A stretch of DNA of 64,000 nt from Hyaloscypha bicolor E (taxonomy: Eukaryota > Ascomycota > Leotiomycetes > Helotiales > Hyaloscyphaceae), in contig NW_020194519.1 in NCBI RefSeq assembly GCF_002865645.1, positions 617,542 through 681,541 on the forward strand, written 5' to 3'. Under the pieces are notes generated by a model, which worked only from the letters and a program-made list of their open reading frames with translations, was not told the origin of the DNA and made no database searches. A program made the translations under genes and the position numbers. Within the stretch, counting starts at the first letter, position 1; each line of letters opens with the position of its first letter. This document shows positions 46,701 through 62,689 of the stretch, piece by piece.

Positions 46701-48693
46701 CCTTAATAAGCTTTAGTAAATTAGGTTAAATAGTATATTATTTAGTATACTATAACTAGTAATAATAATAGTAATAATACTAGTAGCTAATAGTAATAGG
46801 AATTATAAGCCCGGAATTCGAGATATATTCTAAAATAGAAATATATTTAATTTATAATAATATTAATTAATATATAGGAATTTAACTAGAAACTAGTATT
46901 ATTTATAGTAATAGTAATAAAGAAAATAATAACAAAATTAATAATAATAGCTATAATTTTCTTACTATTAAAAAACTATTACTTACTAAGCTATAAAAAT
47001 AGGGCTTTATTATAAGTAATTCTAATTCAGGCTATAAAAAGCAAGAAGTTAAGAAAGTAGCTATAAATAAAAAAGATAGTACTATTAATTACTATAAATT
47101 AGTAATAGGTAATAACTTTAGTAATAGCCTAGATAAGTATATTTATTACTTTTTATTATAGAAATAGATAGCTAGTTTTACTAATATAATAAAGAAGATC
47201 TAATAATTCTATAGGAAAATAGTAACTTAAGTATTTCCGAAGCTAAAGTTAATAATAATACTTTTTATATTAAAAATATAGTAATACTAGATATAGGCCT
47301 TTTTAATAGCCCAGAGATAGCTACTAACTTAATAACTCCGGCCTTTTCTTATAGTTCTAATAAATAATATAATATTAATAACTTCTCTAAAATAGTATTA
47401 TACTTATTATTTATAGAATAAGAAGCTTTAATATTAAAATCTATATATTCTTATATTCTATTTTTATATCTCTTAAGTAAGCTATTATATAATAGTATTA
47501 GTATAGAAAAATTATATTATACTAGATTTAAGGCTATAATTTCTTTTTCTAGCCTGCCTCTATACTATTATAGAATATTACTAGAGACCTAGCTTAGTTA
47601 AGAGAGTTATTTTTATACTAGTTAAGATATAGTAGATAAATATAAGCTAGTTAACTATATACTTAATACTTTCCTTATTAATAAATAGGTAAGGAAATAA
47701 TAAGAAATAAATAGTATAATACTAGTAGTTATAGCTAAGAGAGCTAGTAGAAGTTTAAGACTGGCTAATAAATAGTAATTACTTCCTAATCTTAACCTAT
47801 TTCCGGAGCCGAATTATTATAAGCCAGGAAGCCAAAATAGTTATAATAGTAATAATAAGCTTAATAGCTCTAACTTAGCCGGAAATAATAAGAAAGAACC
47901 CTATCTTACTAAGTAAAAGCAGTTATTCTTATCTTATAATAGCCTAGTATATAAGAAATATAGGTATTCTCTTTAGTAAAGCCCTCTCTACTAGTATTAA
48001 CTTCTCTTTAAGCCCTATTACTAGTATCCCAAGTCATACTTCTTTCTTAACTAGAGATTAAGAATTACTATAAGCTCGAGAGCCAAGAGCTAATTACCTT
48101 TACTAGTATTTTCTATACTATAAAGTATAGATATAATAATATTACTTAATAACTCTAGTCTTAGCTAATTATTTAAAGCTATTTTACTAATACTAACCGA
48201 GATTATATTCTATTTATATTTCATATATTACTATTTCTTTATAATAATTATCTGGAATAGTTATAATAGATAAGAAGTCTCTTTTAGCTAGATTATTCGA
48301 CTTATTATAAGTACTAGCTATATAGGAAAGATTAATAACTTTACTATTAAGCTAATAAAGTAATATTTATATCTCTTAATTAGCTTTAGCTATTATATAT
48401 TATTATAGCCTATATTTAGTAATATGACTTTATTAACTATTATAAAAGTAAGTCGTAACTATATTAATACTATATATATCCAGCCTTAGGAAAGTAAAGC
48501 CATTAATACCGGGGCTTTTATATTATAAAGAAATAAGTAATTAAGTAATAATAATAATAATAGTTTAAATAATAGTAATTCCGAGTCTAGTAATAATAAT
48601 AATAGGTATTTAAGTAAAGGCAAGTATAGCTATTTAAATATAAGTAAATATAGCTAATAATTAGGCCTAGATAAGTAATACTTACTAGTATAT
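43724..48693. repeat. RIP-degraded retroelement DNA
   Basis: This is TA-rich, with composition slightly richer in G/C from about 45330 onward, suggesting a different and less mutated repeat. An (AAAT)n run lies at about 45136-45163 and an (AT)n run at about 44785-44805. The 47.9-48.7 kb part reads as a gag-like plus-strand frame ending near 48875. No intact gene. Confidence 0.65.
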
Positions 48694-48870
48694 AAGAAAG
48701 AGAATAAGTCTTAGAAATAGATCTTTTATAAATTTCTAGGCAAGACTTAGCCTATAATATATATATACTAAAATATAATATAGCCCAGAAATAAATAGGC
48801 TTCTTTCTATAAGTAAATAAGTAATAGCTTAAGCTTTATATACTTACTTATTTATTAATATTTATTATAA
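48694..48870 (+). repeat. ~177-bp direct repeat, copy 1 (gag-like C-terminus)
   Basis: This is highly similar to 52507-52684. Both read, with RIP stops, as a segment ending IYLLIY*YLL, preceded by LGKT*PIIYIY*NII*P. Just upstream, YLLVYKKENKS may be a mutated CxxC zinc knuckle. Presumably these are two copies of the 3' end of one retroelement gag gene. Confidence 0.7.
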
Positions 48871-51800
48871 TAAATGTCTTAATAAGAATCTTATTCTTCT
48901 ATTAGCTAGTTCTAATATAAAAGTAAATATAATTAAAAAAAGTAATATTTAAGGCAAGGAAAATAAATTAGATATAAATAAAAATATTATAAAAGAAATA
49001 AAGAAATTAATATTAGAAAAAGATATAAGATATAATACCTTTACTAAAAATAATTAATATACTATTTATATTTATTAGTATTCTAGTATTATTATTTTAT
49101 TTAAAACTACTTAAAACCTATTTAATTAATTTATTCTTTTCTATAATAAAGCTATAATTAATTAATTTCTATAATTCTTTTCTTTCTTTTCTGCCTATTA
49201 TATAATTACTAATTTTCTCTTTTATTTATAAATAATAGTTTCTTTTATAGAATTCGCTATTTAAATATTTAACTAGCTTAGTAATAGTTAGTTAAGCTAT
49301 TTCTTTTAGATTTAATATATCCCAAATAATAAAGGCATTAGTACTTAAAAGCTCTAATTATACTCTAATAGCCTTAACTTTTACTAGCTATAATACTATC
49401 TTATTTCTTATTACTTATTATATTACTCTTATCTTAGAATAAATATTTATAATTATAAAATATTAGTTCTTTATAAAATCGGGAAGAGATTATAGCTTTC
49501 TTAAATATAGTATTATTATATTAAGGGCAAATATATTACTAGGCTATTTTTATTATTTAATTATAATATATTCCGGAAATATATAGAATAGTATTTTACT
49601 AGCTATTAGTCTTAAAAAAACTAATTAATATAAAAGACTAAAGTTATAGAAAATAATACTTTATTTTTCCGAAAATAAAATATTACCTAGCTTAATATTA
49701 TTATACTTTAATTCTTAATTATATAGGTATTCTAATATATTTATAATACTAATTCGGATTTAAAAAATATTATTTTCTAAACTATAAAAGTAATAGTTAG
49801 TTAGATTCTATTATATATTTTTTATACTAAAATTATATCCCGGAATAAATTCTTAATATAATATTCAGAAATAGGTATTTCTATTATATAAACCTATAAT
49901 TAATTCTTTTAAAAAAGTTAATTATACTAAAAAAGATTATAGTTTTATAATTAAGAATTTATATATATTTTAGTCTATTATAAATATTATATTTCTATAA
50001 CTAAGCCTTTATATAATCTATAAAAGATCTTTTATTATTAGCTAAGGTTCTATTTTTCCTTATTTTTAAGACTTTTACTATAATTTCATTATTATTAATA
50101 CTATTATATTAGGCTAGATAAATTTTAGACTAAGTTCTTATTAAGAGAATCTTATACTTATAAATCTAGTAACTTTCTATACTTAAGACTTTAGGTATAT
50201 TTAGGATATTATATTAAGAGAGATCTATAAGGGAATTACTAGTTATTACTTATAAGAATAAAATCTTATTAGTACCTATAATAAGAAATAAGATAGAATT
50301 ATTATCTATTTTATAACTAATTTTCTGGATTTATTAAATAGATATATTTAAAGACTTATTTAATTCTTTTTCTAATACTAGTAGTTCTTTTTTAAGTAAT
50401 TTCTTATTATATATACTAGATATCTCTAGCCTTACTAGCTTTTAAATAATATCTAGTATATCTACTCTTACTAGAACCTTTAGATTCAGGATATAGCCTT
50501 TATAAATAATAATTTTATATATTCCGGAATATAAATACTTTATTTTTTATAAAAATAGTTACTCTAAATTATATTTTATATTAGTTTTAAAATCGGATAT
50601 AAAATAGATTTTAATTAAAATAATAAATCTATTATAAATAATAAGATTATTACTTATATAGTTATAATATAAATTATATAATAGAGGCCGATTCCGGGCC
50701 TTCTTGTTTTTGAGATTAATATTTAATAAGAATTTAATATCTAGAAAAGCTTAAATAACTAAAGTAATATTTGTTTTCGAATTCGAATTAACTACCCGTT
50801 TTGCTTTAGATTTAAGGTTATTCTTAATATTAAGGTAATATATACTATTTATAGGAATTACTATTATAGTTCTAATTATTTTATAAAGTTTCAAAATAGC
50901 TTATATATTATTATTTTTATATTTTTTATCTAGAACCAGATTAGTAAGAGATATAGATTTAAGATTAGCTTTAAATATATAAGTTTTTTCTAATAAAATA
51001 ATTATTTAGTTAAGTTATTAAGGGAAAATTATAAAAGGTTTTTTATTAGAGTATTAAAAATTAAATAGTTTTAGGAATTAGAATATAATAGTAGGAATAT
51101 TATTATTTATTTTCCTAGAACTTATTTACTTCCTACTATTAACTAAATACTCTTATAGAAACTACTACTTTATTTTTAAATTATATAAGATATAATATTA
51201 TATAAGAATAGAAGTATTACTAAACTTTAATTACTATAGTATAAATAGTAATATTATATTTCTATATATATCTATTAGCTTCCGAGAGTTATATATATAT
51301 ATTAGTTCTTACTAAAATAAAGCTAGTATAATTAAGTTAGCTTCTAAGAATTATCTCAAAATCCCTAACTATAATAATTTCTCTTTATTTCTTTTTTCTT
51401 AAGACACTATTATAATTCTCTAACTATAGCCTTTAATAATTACTATAGACCTAAATAAGAGCCCTAGAGATTTAATATAACTTTTAATAATTTCTGGCCT
51501 TTAATAAATGAATTTAATATTATCTCGAATATAATCTAAACTTATAGTAATTTTTATAATAATTTTAAAGAAATAGCTTATAATATAAAAAATATAGATA
51601 ATTTCAGAAAGGCCTTTAACTATTATTAAAAAATCCAATTATATTACTAGAGAATAAGCCTTAAGAATATATCCCAGAAAATTGAAATAAACTATAGATA
51701 TATTTCTATTAGACTTTAAAATAACTTACTTAACTTTATTTTATAAGGTCTATTAGTAAAATCTATAAATAGACTAGATTAATAATTACCTATATTACTT

Positions 51801-52506
51801 TAGGAACTAATTAAGATACTATAATACTTTTACTAATACCTTATACCTATTACTTTACTAGCTATTAAACCCCTAATACCTATATTATTACTATTAGTAG
51901 CCTTCTCTTTACCTTCTTCTAACTTAAGTAATTAAAAAACTTCTTAACTAATTTGAATATTATATTTAAGAAAGTAGATATAGAAGAAAAATACTATTAT
52001 TTATAAGTAGATTTAAAAGCAAGATACTAGAAATAGTTTAAAGAAAAAGAAAGCCTTATTAAGAAAGATTTATATATATAAAGAAGTACTAGCTTGAGAT
52101 AATATAGTCTATATTAATTATATTTAGAATAGCTAGAAATAAGATTAATTAAATATTAATATAATATATTATTTCTGTCTTATAATATATTTATAACCCT
52201 TTTATTTATTTTCTTATTTACTCTTACTAACTTTTATTTATAGCTTCTTTTTCTCTTTTTTTATATTATATAATTTCTTTACTAATATCTAATATAGTAG
52301 ATTCTCGAACTTACTTTACTACTTTTCTTAGGAAAACTTTTAGACTTTAGTATAATAAAAGATATTAGACTAGTACCTAAAATCATATATAGTCTAATAT
52401 AGAAATAGAAATATAAATCTATAACTTTTAGTTAAAGAAATTTAAAGAGTAAAAAATAGGCCGTTTTCTTTCTTTTTAAGATAGTATTTATACTTTAATC
52501 TTATTT
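48871..52506. repeat. RIP-degraded TA-rich DNA between the two direct repeats
   Basis: No frame, TIR or LTR is identified. If the flanking repeats mark two copies of one element family, this is about one element interior, but that is not shown. Confidence 0.55.
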
Positions 52507-52684
52507 AAGAAAAAAGACAAGTCTTAGGAATAGATCTTTCGTAAATTCCCAGGTAGAACTTGGCCTATAATATATATATACTAGAATATAATATGGCCCA
52601 GAAGCAAGTAGGCTGCTTCCTATAAATAGACAGGTAATAGTTTAAGCTTTATATATTTACTTATCTATTAATATTTACTATAAA
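52507..52684 (+). repeat. ~178-bp direct repeat, copy 2 (gag-like C-terminus)
   Basis: This is the partner of 48694-48870, 3.8 kb away, and is somewhat less mutated (for example GGTAGAACTTGGCC against GGCAAGACTTAGCC). It reads FRKFPGRTWPIIYIY and then SLSFIYLLIY. Confidence 0.7.
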
Positions 52685-55600
52685 AGCCATATAATAGATA
52701 AAGGAAGCCTAGCTACTAATTATTAAATTAACTAATACGGGTATAACTTCTATTAAATAAATACTATAGAAAGAGTAAAAAGGCTCAGGTATACTATTAC
52801 TTAAGACTCTAGTAATAGTAAGACTAGATAGGGAAATTCAGGCAAGTAAAAAAAAGAAATATAATAGCTTAGAAAATATACTAGCTATAAGAAACCTGGC
52901 TTACTTATAGTATATATTAGACTAAAAAAGAGATAATTAAGAATATTATAGGTATTGAAAATTATATTAGAAGTTTATATAATACTTTTATATTCTAACT
53001 AAAAACTAATTCTTTTTAAACTAGTTTATCTTTCCCTAATTTATAGGAAATAAAAATAATTTATATATAATATAATACTTGAATTATTAAAATTAAGAAT
53101 ATAGGAACTTTATAAAGCTATACTACTATTAGCTTATTCTCTAAATAAAGAAATATAAATTAAAATACTTTATTAAAGTCGAGTTAAATTAGGATTAGTA
53201 TTAGTACTAGAAAATACTAACTTATTTATAAAGAGAAAGAAAAGTTCGGGATTATAAAAGAGCTAGTATTATTTAGTACTATACTAGATAAAAATACTAT
53301 TTGAAAATACTATATAAATTATAGTACTAGTATATCCCAAATATTTTTACTAGCTATAAGAGTAATTCCACTTTACTTAGTTATTACTAAAGTATCTTGG
53401 AAGTACCTATAGCTTAATAGGTCTATATCTAAATTATAGGCTACCTGCTCCTATAAAAGCAAGATTTATTAAGGCTATAGGCTTAAGCCCTATAAGAAGT
53501 TTTAGGAATTAAAAGATAATTCTATAATAGAATATATTTCTATAAGTATTAAAAGATTCTAAATATAATATATATTCTATATTATATATTTACTAGTAAT
53601 TACTATATTAGAAGCCTATTTAAACTAGATAATATATGAATATTAGAATATAAAGTTATATAACTTTAATATATATATTCTATAATACTTATAGCTATAG
53701 TATTATACTATTACCCTAGTAATTATAGTACTTAGATACTAGAACTTAGAGGTCTTATAGGGCTCTTTAGTAATTAAGCCTCTATATATATTAGGTATAT
53801 TACTTATTATTTAAGAATAAAGGAGTTTATTATAAATATTTATTTTATTTCTTAGTATTTACTTATTTTTTTATAATATGCCTTCTTACGAGATTTATTA
53901 GTATATATTACTATAAGTTAAAGCTCTTACTAGAGAATTCTATCTCTAAGTAAAAGAGGTCTTTAAGTTCCTTTAAAGAATAGAATATAGAAGTATTATA
54001 AATATAAATAGTATAGTTAAGAAAAGAAGATAATTTTATAGCTACTTTATATTATTTTATACTTTATTTATTAGGCTCTTATATTTTATAAGTATTTTCT
54101 CTAATTTATATTTAAAAGATTACTTTAGTATATATTATATAATTAAAAGATAAGAAAGAAACCCGCTATTTAGAGACAGAAAAGTATTTATTATTAATAT
54201 TTTATATATCTATTCTTAGCCTATTTTTCTAAAATTACTTATTAAAACATATATTATTCTGCTTTTTTATCTAATATATCTCGAACTAATTCTTTTTCTA
54301 TTTTAGAAATTCTTTCTTCCTAATAAGTATTACTATATCTAATATTACCTTATCTAGGCCCTTTTTATATAGAATCTTCTAGTAGATTTAGTTAGTATTA
54401 AAGCTATTTCTTAATATAAGATTAAACCAGAAATGCTTATTATCTTACAAGTTCTGTATTTGAGCTAAAAGATATGGTTCCCTAGCTAGTAGGGCTAACC
54501 TAGCCTTAATATACTTTATTATATAAATAAATTACTCTTTTCGTAATTTAAAAAGATTTAGAAATACATATTTTCCCTTACTTACTCTAATATCCGGTAG
54601 CTAAAGTATAAGCTACTAGGATAGATTATAGGCAAATTAGGCTAGTATAATATTTATAAACTCGAAGTCGAGTAAGGTAATAATATATATTATCTTAGGA
54701 TTAATAAATATATTTAAAGGCTATAGATTATTATAGAAAACCCGGAATAGCCCGGAGTTATTAATAATACTATATATTAGGATTAGCTTATTAAAGTAAT
54801 AATATATAATATACTAGTTCTAGGTAATATTTCTATTTTTAAAAGCTATATTATACTATATCTCTAGATAGGCCTATAAGTACTATATATATACTATAAA
54901 GTAATTACTTAAATAAGTAAATAGTAGTATAGTTATAAAGTAGTTAGTAGGGAAGCTAGTAAAGCTAATAACCTTATTTATATTATATATTAGTAATAGC
55001 TTAGTAATAGTTTACTTACCAGATATAGTATTTCTAGAAATAGCCCTAATATATAGGAATTCCAGGTATAAAAGCTCTAGTATAAAGCTAGTAATCTATT
55101 TATAAATAATATTGAGTTTTGCCTTATTAATATCTGAATTTAGAATAATAGAATTAGCTTTATTCTTAATAGGTTTTTTTAAGATATTACTAAGGTTCTC
55201 CCTATTTATAAATTCCTCGATTATAAATAGTTCTAGCTACTATAGGCTCTCTTTAGTAAGACCCTAGTAATATATATATAGAATAGGAAGCCTTATAGAT
55301 TTAGAGAAAAAGTTTAAGAACTTAATCTTATTCTTAACTTTTCTTTCTTATTATAACTCGTATATCTTTCCCTAAAACGGGAAATAAATAAAAATAAGTT
55401 TATTAGTCTTACTATTTCTAATAGTAATACTAAGGTTAAATAAGTCTTTTAAGTAATTAAGGAACTCTCTAGCCTGGTTTTACTTAAGATAATTATTAAT
55501 AAAGAATATAATCTCGTATTTTACCTTAATAAACTTATAAATAAATATATATTATGCTTTCTAGATATTTTTCTGGGTAATAAAGTTAAAGAATATTATT

Positions 55601-58600
55601 TTATAAGAAATATAGAGTAAAATACTAGATAATAGAAATTAGTAAGTAAAGAAAGATAAAAAAAGAATAAAGAAATTAGTAATAGATAAGAGAGAGAATC
55701 TTTTAAGCTATTATTAAGGCAATTTCTTATACCAGATATCTATATTTAGTAAAGCTACTATTTCTATTATATTTTATAATAATAACTTATAGATACTTTA
55801 GAGATTTATATATTATATTATAGTAGTTAATAAGATATTTGAAAAATCGAATAGTAGTTCCTTATTATATTATAAATAGTAATATAACGGAACCTATAAA
55901 TACTAGTTAATATTTATAAAATCTGCTAGAATTAAGGAAATATAGTTTTATAAATAAGTATTAGTATATAAATTTAGTATGAATTCTAAATAAGTATATA
56001 TATTAGCCAAGTATAATAGCTAAACTAAGGAAATTATAATAGATATCTTGTTTTCTTTATATAGTTACTATAAGTATAAGAATTAAGTTAGGTTCCTTAT
56101 TTGTAATTAGTAAGGCTAATAGATTAGAGCTATTATTATAATATATCTCTATTAATTCGGGAGTATCTTAGATACCCTTACTATAAGTAGTCTGAGAGGA
56201 AGTTCTAGTATTCTTTAATAGCTTTTTTATTTCCTCTACTTTCTTTACTTCCTTCTCCTTCTTTTAATATCTTTCTATAATAGCCTAGTAGGCCTTCTAA
56301 CTATTTTTACCTTTCTTAATAAGTTTATTAATAGTTAAGGTATTAATAATATTACTTTCTATCTTATTAGCTATAATAATTACTTTAGTTTTGGGGTTCT
56401 ATAAGTTTGGATTTAAGATAATTAGTAGAAATTAATATATTATAGAAAAGTTAAAAGAAAATAGTAAATTTCAAGCTATTATCTTTCTCTTACTTATTTT
56501 ATAGAATTCACCTGCTACTAATTTATTAATAGAAGTAATTTATTATATATAGTATTATAACTACTAATATAAACTAATAGTATTTACTAGCTAAGACTAA
56601 TATACTCGGGCAGAAGTAATACTAGAAAGTTAAAAATAATAGTAATATATAGAAAAGGCAAAAGTATTAATATTAATAAGCTAAGGTTAATATATAGGAA
56701 AGGCGAAAGTATTAATATTAATAAGCTAAGATTAATATATAGGAAAGGTAAAAGTATTAGTTAATAATAATAATATATAAGAAAGTATTAATATTTAATT
56801 TAAGATATAAGAAAAGTAAAAGTTAAAGTATTATATAGGCCCTATTAACTAATTCTATTAAAGTAGTTCCCTTAGTAAGTATATTTTAGAGTACTTATAT
56901 TACGAGAGGCCCTTACTTTTTGCCTTTTCTATACTTTCTCTTTATATAACCTTTATTCTTTAATTTGCCTTGAATTTACTAATAGTATTTATTATATTTA
57001 GTATTAGGTTTCTTATATTACTACTAAATAAAGATAATCTATATATTATATTAGAAAAGATAGAGGCTATAGAAGCGGCTTCTATTACTATTTTCCGGAA
57101 ATAGAGCTAATACAAGCTATTATATAATATTATTTCGGGACTATAGTTTATAATTCTCTATTAAGTAATTAAATATTATACTAGTTATAAGAAAGAAATA
57201 TATAAGATCTCGTAATATTATATTATTTATAATCTTATAGCTTATTTATATACTAGAAAAGAGATTACTAGTTATAATAATAATATTAGTAAAATAGTTT
57301 CAAAATATATAAGATTAGAACTAGCTTTATAAAATATAATTTTATAAGAATCTGGCTTTCTAGCTATTATTAGTTTCTCGAATCTCTTTTTAAAAAAAGA
57401 TCTTTATAACCTTAAATTCGTTTTAGAAAATAATAATTTATATTATTCTATAAATTATTATTAAGCTATTATCTAGAGAATTCTCAGATTTATTAATAAA
57501 ACTTTAAAAAGAACTAAGAGCTTATATTACTATCTAGAAAGTATATTATAGGATATTATTAATCTAGTTAATTATAAAATATATTCCCGGGAAAATAATA
57601 TTAAAAACATTACTATAAGCCTATTATTTTAATATTTTCGAAGTTAGAATTAATTAATAAATACTAATACTTATATAGGGTTTAACTTATCTAGTAACTA
57701 CTATAGTATATTACTTAAAGCAAATTTTAATAAGAATATATATTTATAATATATAATATAATACGATTTACTAATCTTTATTTATATATAATTAAGAGAT
57801 ATTTATAATACTCGAATATTATTTTAGTAAAATATAGTATTAATTTATAATATTAATTTATATAACCTTAAATTATAAAATATATAAGAAATAGTATTAA
57901 ACCTAATCCGAGCTATAATTAATATATTTATATAATATATAAATTATTATTACTAGAGATATTATAGAGTAATAAAGATAATACAAATATATAGGATACT
58001 AATTTAAATAAGGGCAGATATAAATATAATAAATGAAATTAGGAAATAAGATATATAAAATTTAGAGGTTTCTATATAATTACTAATCTTATATACTAGT
58101 ACCCCTATATATATAATAACTAACTCTACTATAATAGAGAGATATAGAGACCTAAAATCGGTAGCTCTTATTAATATAGAACTTTTCTATAATATAACTA
58201 GCTAAGACCTTATTAAAGAATATTAATCTAGCTATAAGTTTATAATACTTTATAAAACTTTCTTTAGTATTAATTCAGAAAATTCTAGCCTATAAAAATA
58301 CCTTTAGTTCTTATAGTAACTCGGATTACTTATAGAGTTAATTAATAAACCGGATTTATATAATTAAAGTACTTTTATTTGAGCTATTAAATATAATATA
58401 GCTAATATAGTTCGAATATTATTAAGCTTTAGTACTAATGCCTATTAATATAGAAGGTTTTCTTAGAGCCAATTTCCGTTACTATATCTTATTATTACTA
58501 GGCTACTACTACTGCTTTTATAATTAGGCTTTCTTAAGGTAATAAAGATCTTACTAGCTATAGGCATTAATATTAATATAAGAGATAGTAAGAATTAGTT

Positions 58601-61600
58601 AGCTTAGTATATAGTAGTATCTTAGAGATCTTATAATATCCTATAAGAGATTATATATACTTATAGTACTTATATAGAATTAGATATATAAATAAATAAT
58701 AGAATATTAGTATATAACCTATTATAAAACAAGAATTTCTATAGGAAACTTATACCGAATTAGTATTAGTAAGTACTAGTCTTATATTTCTAAATATTAT
58801 ATTATCTTATTAATTACCTTAATTTATAAAAACTATAATTAATACCTCTATATATAAAAGAATTAATAATTCCTGCTATTTATTTGAACTTATTTAAAAT
58901 ATAGTTTATTTTTTAAAAAAAACCTTTTATTAAAGAACTTAATTTCTTACTATCTAATTTATATAAATTATAATTCTAATATCTAATAAAAGCTATATAA
59001 TAATACTTGATATTATTAGATATCTTTATCTTTCCTAGTTCTATAATTAATTTATATTTAATCTCAAGCTCTTTTAACTTTTTAAGAAATGCTATAATTC
59101 CCTTATCTAATTAGATAATATTATAAAGAATTAAGTTATACTTTTATAGAGGTTTATTAGTCTCTCTAATACTATTATAGATCTTGAGGTTTACTAATAG
59201 AGTTAACTATAACTATATTAAAAATATAATAAAGAATTATAATTAGGCTATAAGAGTTATTAATTATTTATTTTAGAAATATAATATTATTAGTAATTAT
59301 AAATATTCTCTTGGCCTCAAATATTATTTTATCTAGTTTATTATTTTATAACTCTGGAAATATAATAATAAGAACTAGAGCAGGCTACTATAACTTCTTT
59401 ATATAATTTAATATATTATTAAACTAGAAGATTTCCTAAATACTAAGATAATATATTAATTTAGTAAGGATTTAAGAGTTTGATTTAATTAGTTCAAAGT
59501 ATTTAATATATTTTATTATAAGATAAATACGGTTTTAATACTATTATTTTAAGGTTTATTTAAGTAAGAATATAGGATATAATTAATAAGCTACTAAGAA
59601 TTCGCTAATAATTATAGGGCCTAATTATATAAGATACTTATATAATTTACTAGATTTATAATAATATAACTAGTTCTATTTATAAATAATAGATTAGGAC
59701 TTTAACTTTATATTCTAGCTATTATAGAATACTTATATTTAGGTATACTATATTATTTCAAATAAGAGACTTTCTGAAATAATATAATTAAAGCCTAATA
59801 AGGTACTAGTATCTAGTAATAGCCTAAAATGTAATATTACTTACCTAAAATAAACTAGAATATTTTTGGCTATCTTCGGGTTACTTCTATAGTTATAGTA
59901 AGGCTCCTAGTTATATTTGCCAAAATTTATTCTAGTAACCTATATACTATTCTTTAATATCTCGAATTATATAATATAAATAAATATTAATAAGATAATA
60001 GAATAATAGTAAATTTATCTAAAGTAATAGTAATAAGTTAGTTATCTAGTATTTATATTATATATCCTATTATAAGTCTTATTTCCTCTTACTATATTTA
60101 GTAGGCTCTAATATTTAAGGCTAGTAATAATTTTATTAGAAGTATTTCTCTTTTTTCTTATATTATATACCTTTACTACTTTACTTTATTCTAAATAATA
60201 TAGTCTATTATAGGGCTCTATTTTAAAGAGCTAACTTTTATTTTCTTTAGTCTTATATAAATTAGCTCCTTAATCTATAAGCTTTATATAAGTATAATCT
60301 AAATATCTTAGAGCTAAGGTAATACTAGATAAGCTATTTAGTCTATTATATAGTCTATTTTATAGCTGCTATTTATAGTTCTTATATATTATATTCTTTA
60401 TTATTTTATAATTATATTATATCTCTATTATATAAGAAATATAAGTTCTAGAAAAGAGCTTAATTCTATTCTATATAACCTGAATAGACGGGCCTCTTAT
60501 ATATTCTTTATAAGCCTATTATTAATTATATATAGAGTTAGTAATTATAGGTAATAAGATTCTAGTTAATAATATTATAGATAATAATAAGGGACTTAAG
60601 AAGAAAGTAATAGAATTAATATAAGAGCTAGAGCTTATTACCTAATACTTTTCCTAATTATACTCTAGTATAACTATAAGGTTATCCTAGATACTAATTA
60701 GATAATTAGAATAGATTTAAAGAAGTTAGACTTAGTAATTTATATAATTCTTATTAAAATATATAGCCTTACTAGAGCTATTAAAGTCTATAATTCTCTA
60801 ATATAAAATATTATATTAGGTCCGAAATAAGAATATAGGTATATTATTACTATTATAAAATCGAGTAAAACTTATAATTTGTTTGGAATTTCTTTAGTAT
60901 AGTACTTTTATTACTATTTCTTTTAAAGTTCAAATATATTTAATAAATTATATACTAAGCTTATAAGATAACTTAATTTTGGTTCTTAATCTAAGAAATA
61001 ATTCGAGTTCGGTATTAATAAATAATAATAAGATCTTATTTTATAGATATATTATTTATAACTTTAGATAATTAGCTTTATATTTTTAGAGAAAGTTAAG
61101 GATATTTATAAGTTTAAAGCTAATAACCGACTTATTAGGTTAGTTTATTAGATATTCCGGGATATTAGAACTATTAAGAATATTTAGTAATATATCTAGA
61201 CTAGATAAGAATTAGAAATCTCATATAAAGAAATAGGCTATTAGATTTAGGTAGTTTTAGATCTCTAAAGAAATATTCTTTTTCTATATTATCTCATTTT
61301 CTATTACAAATTAGTTATTAAACCTTAAAAATAATTAGTAATTATTTATACTAAGAATATAATTTATAACTTGAACTTATATAGCTATTATATATTAAGT
61401 ATTATCTTAATCTAGACTTATATTATAATTAGTAAAGATTAATATATAGCTCTCTAGTAATAGTATTTATTCTATTATAAATTAGTACTATATTATTTAG
61501 CCTAGATATATTTTATATATCTATAAACCTTTAGTATTCTTAGCCTTAACTTCTTTTCGAGAATAATATCTTTCTAGTAATAATAGTTAATCTATTATAA

Positions 61601-62681
61601 ATTAGCTAATTTAAATAAATATAAGAAGGGAAATTAAGTACTTTCTTTATAGATATACTTTCTAGGACCTCTTACTAAGTATTCTATTACTCGAGGATCT
61701 AATATAAATTAGCCTTTATAGATTAATTAAAAAATCGTTTCTATAAATTATCTAAAAATAATACCTAGAAGCCATTTACTAGAAACTCTAAAATAGAATA
61801 ATAAAATATAGCCTTATTATTCTTAATATAATATATAAGGCTAGCCCTATTAGATTTAGATAATTAAACTATATATTATTTCCTAAAGCTTATAATATAT
61901 AATATAACAAGTTTATATCTTACCTAATATAAGATATTATAGAGAAATATTTAGTCTATTTTTAATTTATAAATAATTTATATTATTATTAATATATCTA
62001 TTATAGTATTAATATACTTAGTATTATAGTTAAATAGCTATTCTAAAATCTTAATTATTCTAGCGTTTTTAGAAAGCCTTTTATAATATTCTTTAAGTCT
62101 ATCTAGTTTTAGATAAAGCTTTTTTGACTTCTTTCTAATATTTTCTGTCTCTATAGAATTCTTAGTAATATGGTTTTATAGAAGGGTATTAAGACTAGTA
62201 TCTAGTATATTAAGAAAAATATTAGAAAGTAATTAATATAAATTAAGAAAGAATAATAGAAAATTTTATTATTACTAATAATTAGAAAGGTATTTTTTGT
62301 AAATATTAGAAATAATAGGAAATTTGGAATAGAATAATAAGAATTTATAGAACTTAATAGAAATTAATAAAACCTAAAATTATACTAATTAAAATCGTAT
62401 TTATTAAGGTAAGAATATACTAATTAAATTTTCTGGAATACTATAATACTACCTAATATTATTAATTTATTAAACTCTCTAATTATATATAATAATCCGG
62501 TATTTTCTAAACTACTAAATTAGTATTTTATTACTATATTATTTAATAAGCTTATATAGTCTAAATATAATTATTTAAGAATTAATATATTATATCTCTA
62601 GTTATAGCCTACTAGTTACTTTAGGAACCTTAGGATATTATATATAAGCTAGCTTCTATAATATTATCTTTACTTAATATA
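52685..62681. repeat. RIP-degraded TA-rich block, several unidentified relics
   Basis: There is no surviving open frame. On the minus strand around 56330-56080 a charged segment (LIKKGKNS, then KKEKEVKKVEEIKKLLKN) looks like an eroded coiled coil. A 45-bp tandem repeat lies at 56646-56760. I could not assign the elements to families. Confidence 0.65.
56646..56760. repeat. 45-bp tandem repeat, 2.5 units
   Basis: Units at 56646-56690 and 56691-56735, plus a partial unit to 56760, share TATATAGGAAAGGCRAAAGT, then ATTAATATTAATAAGCTAAG. Differences are transitions. Confidence 0.85.
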
Positions 62682-62689
62682 GCTCTTAA

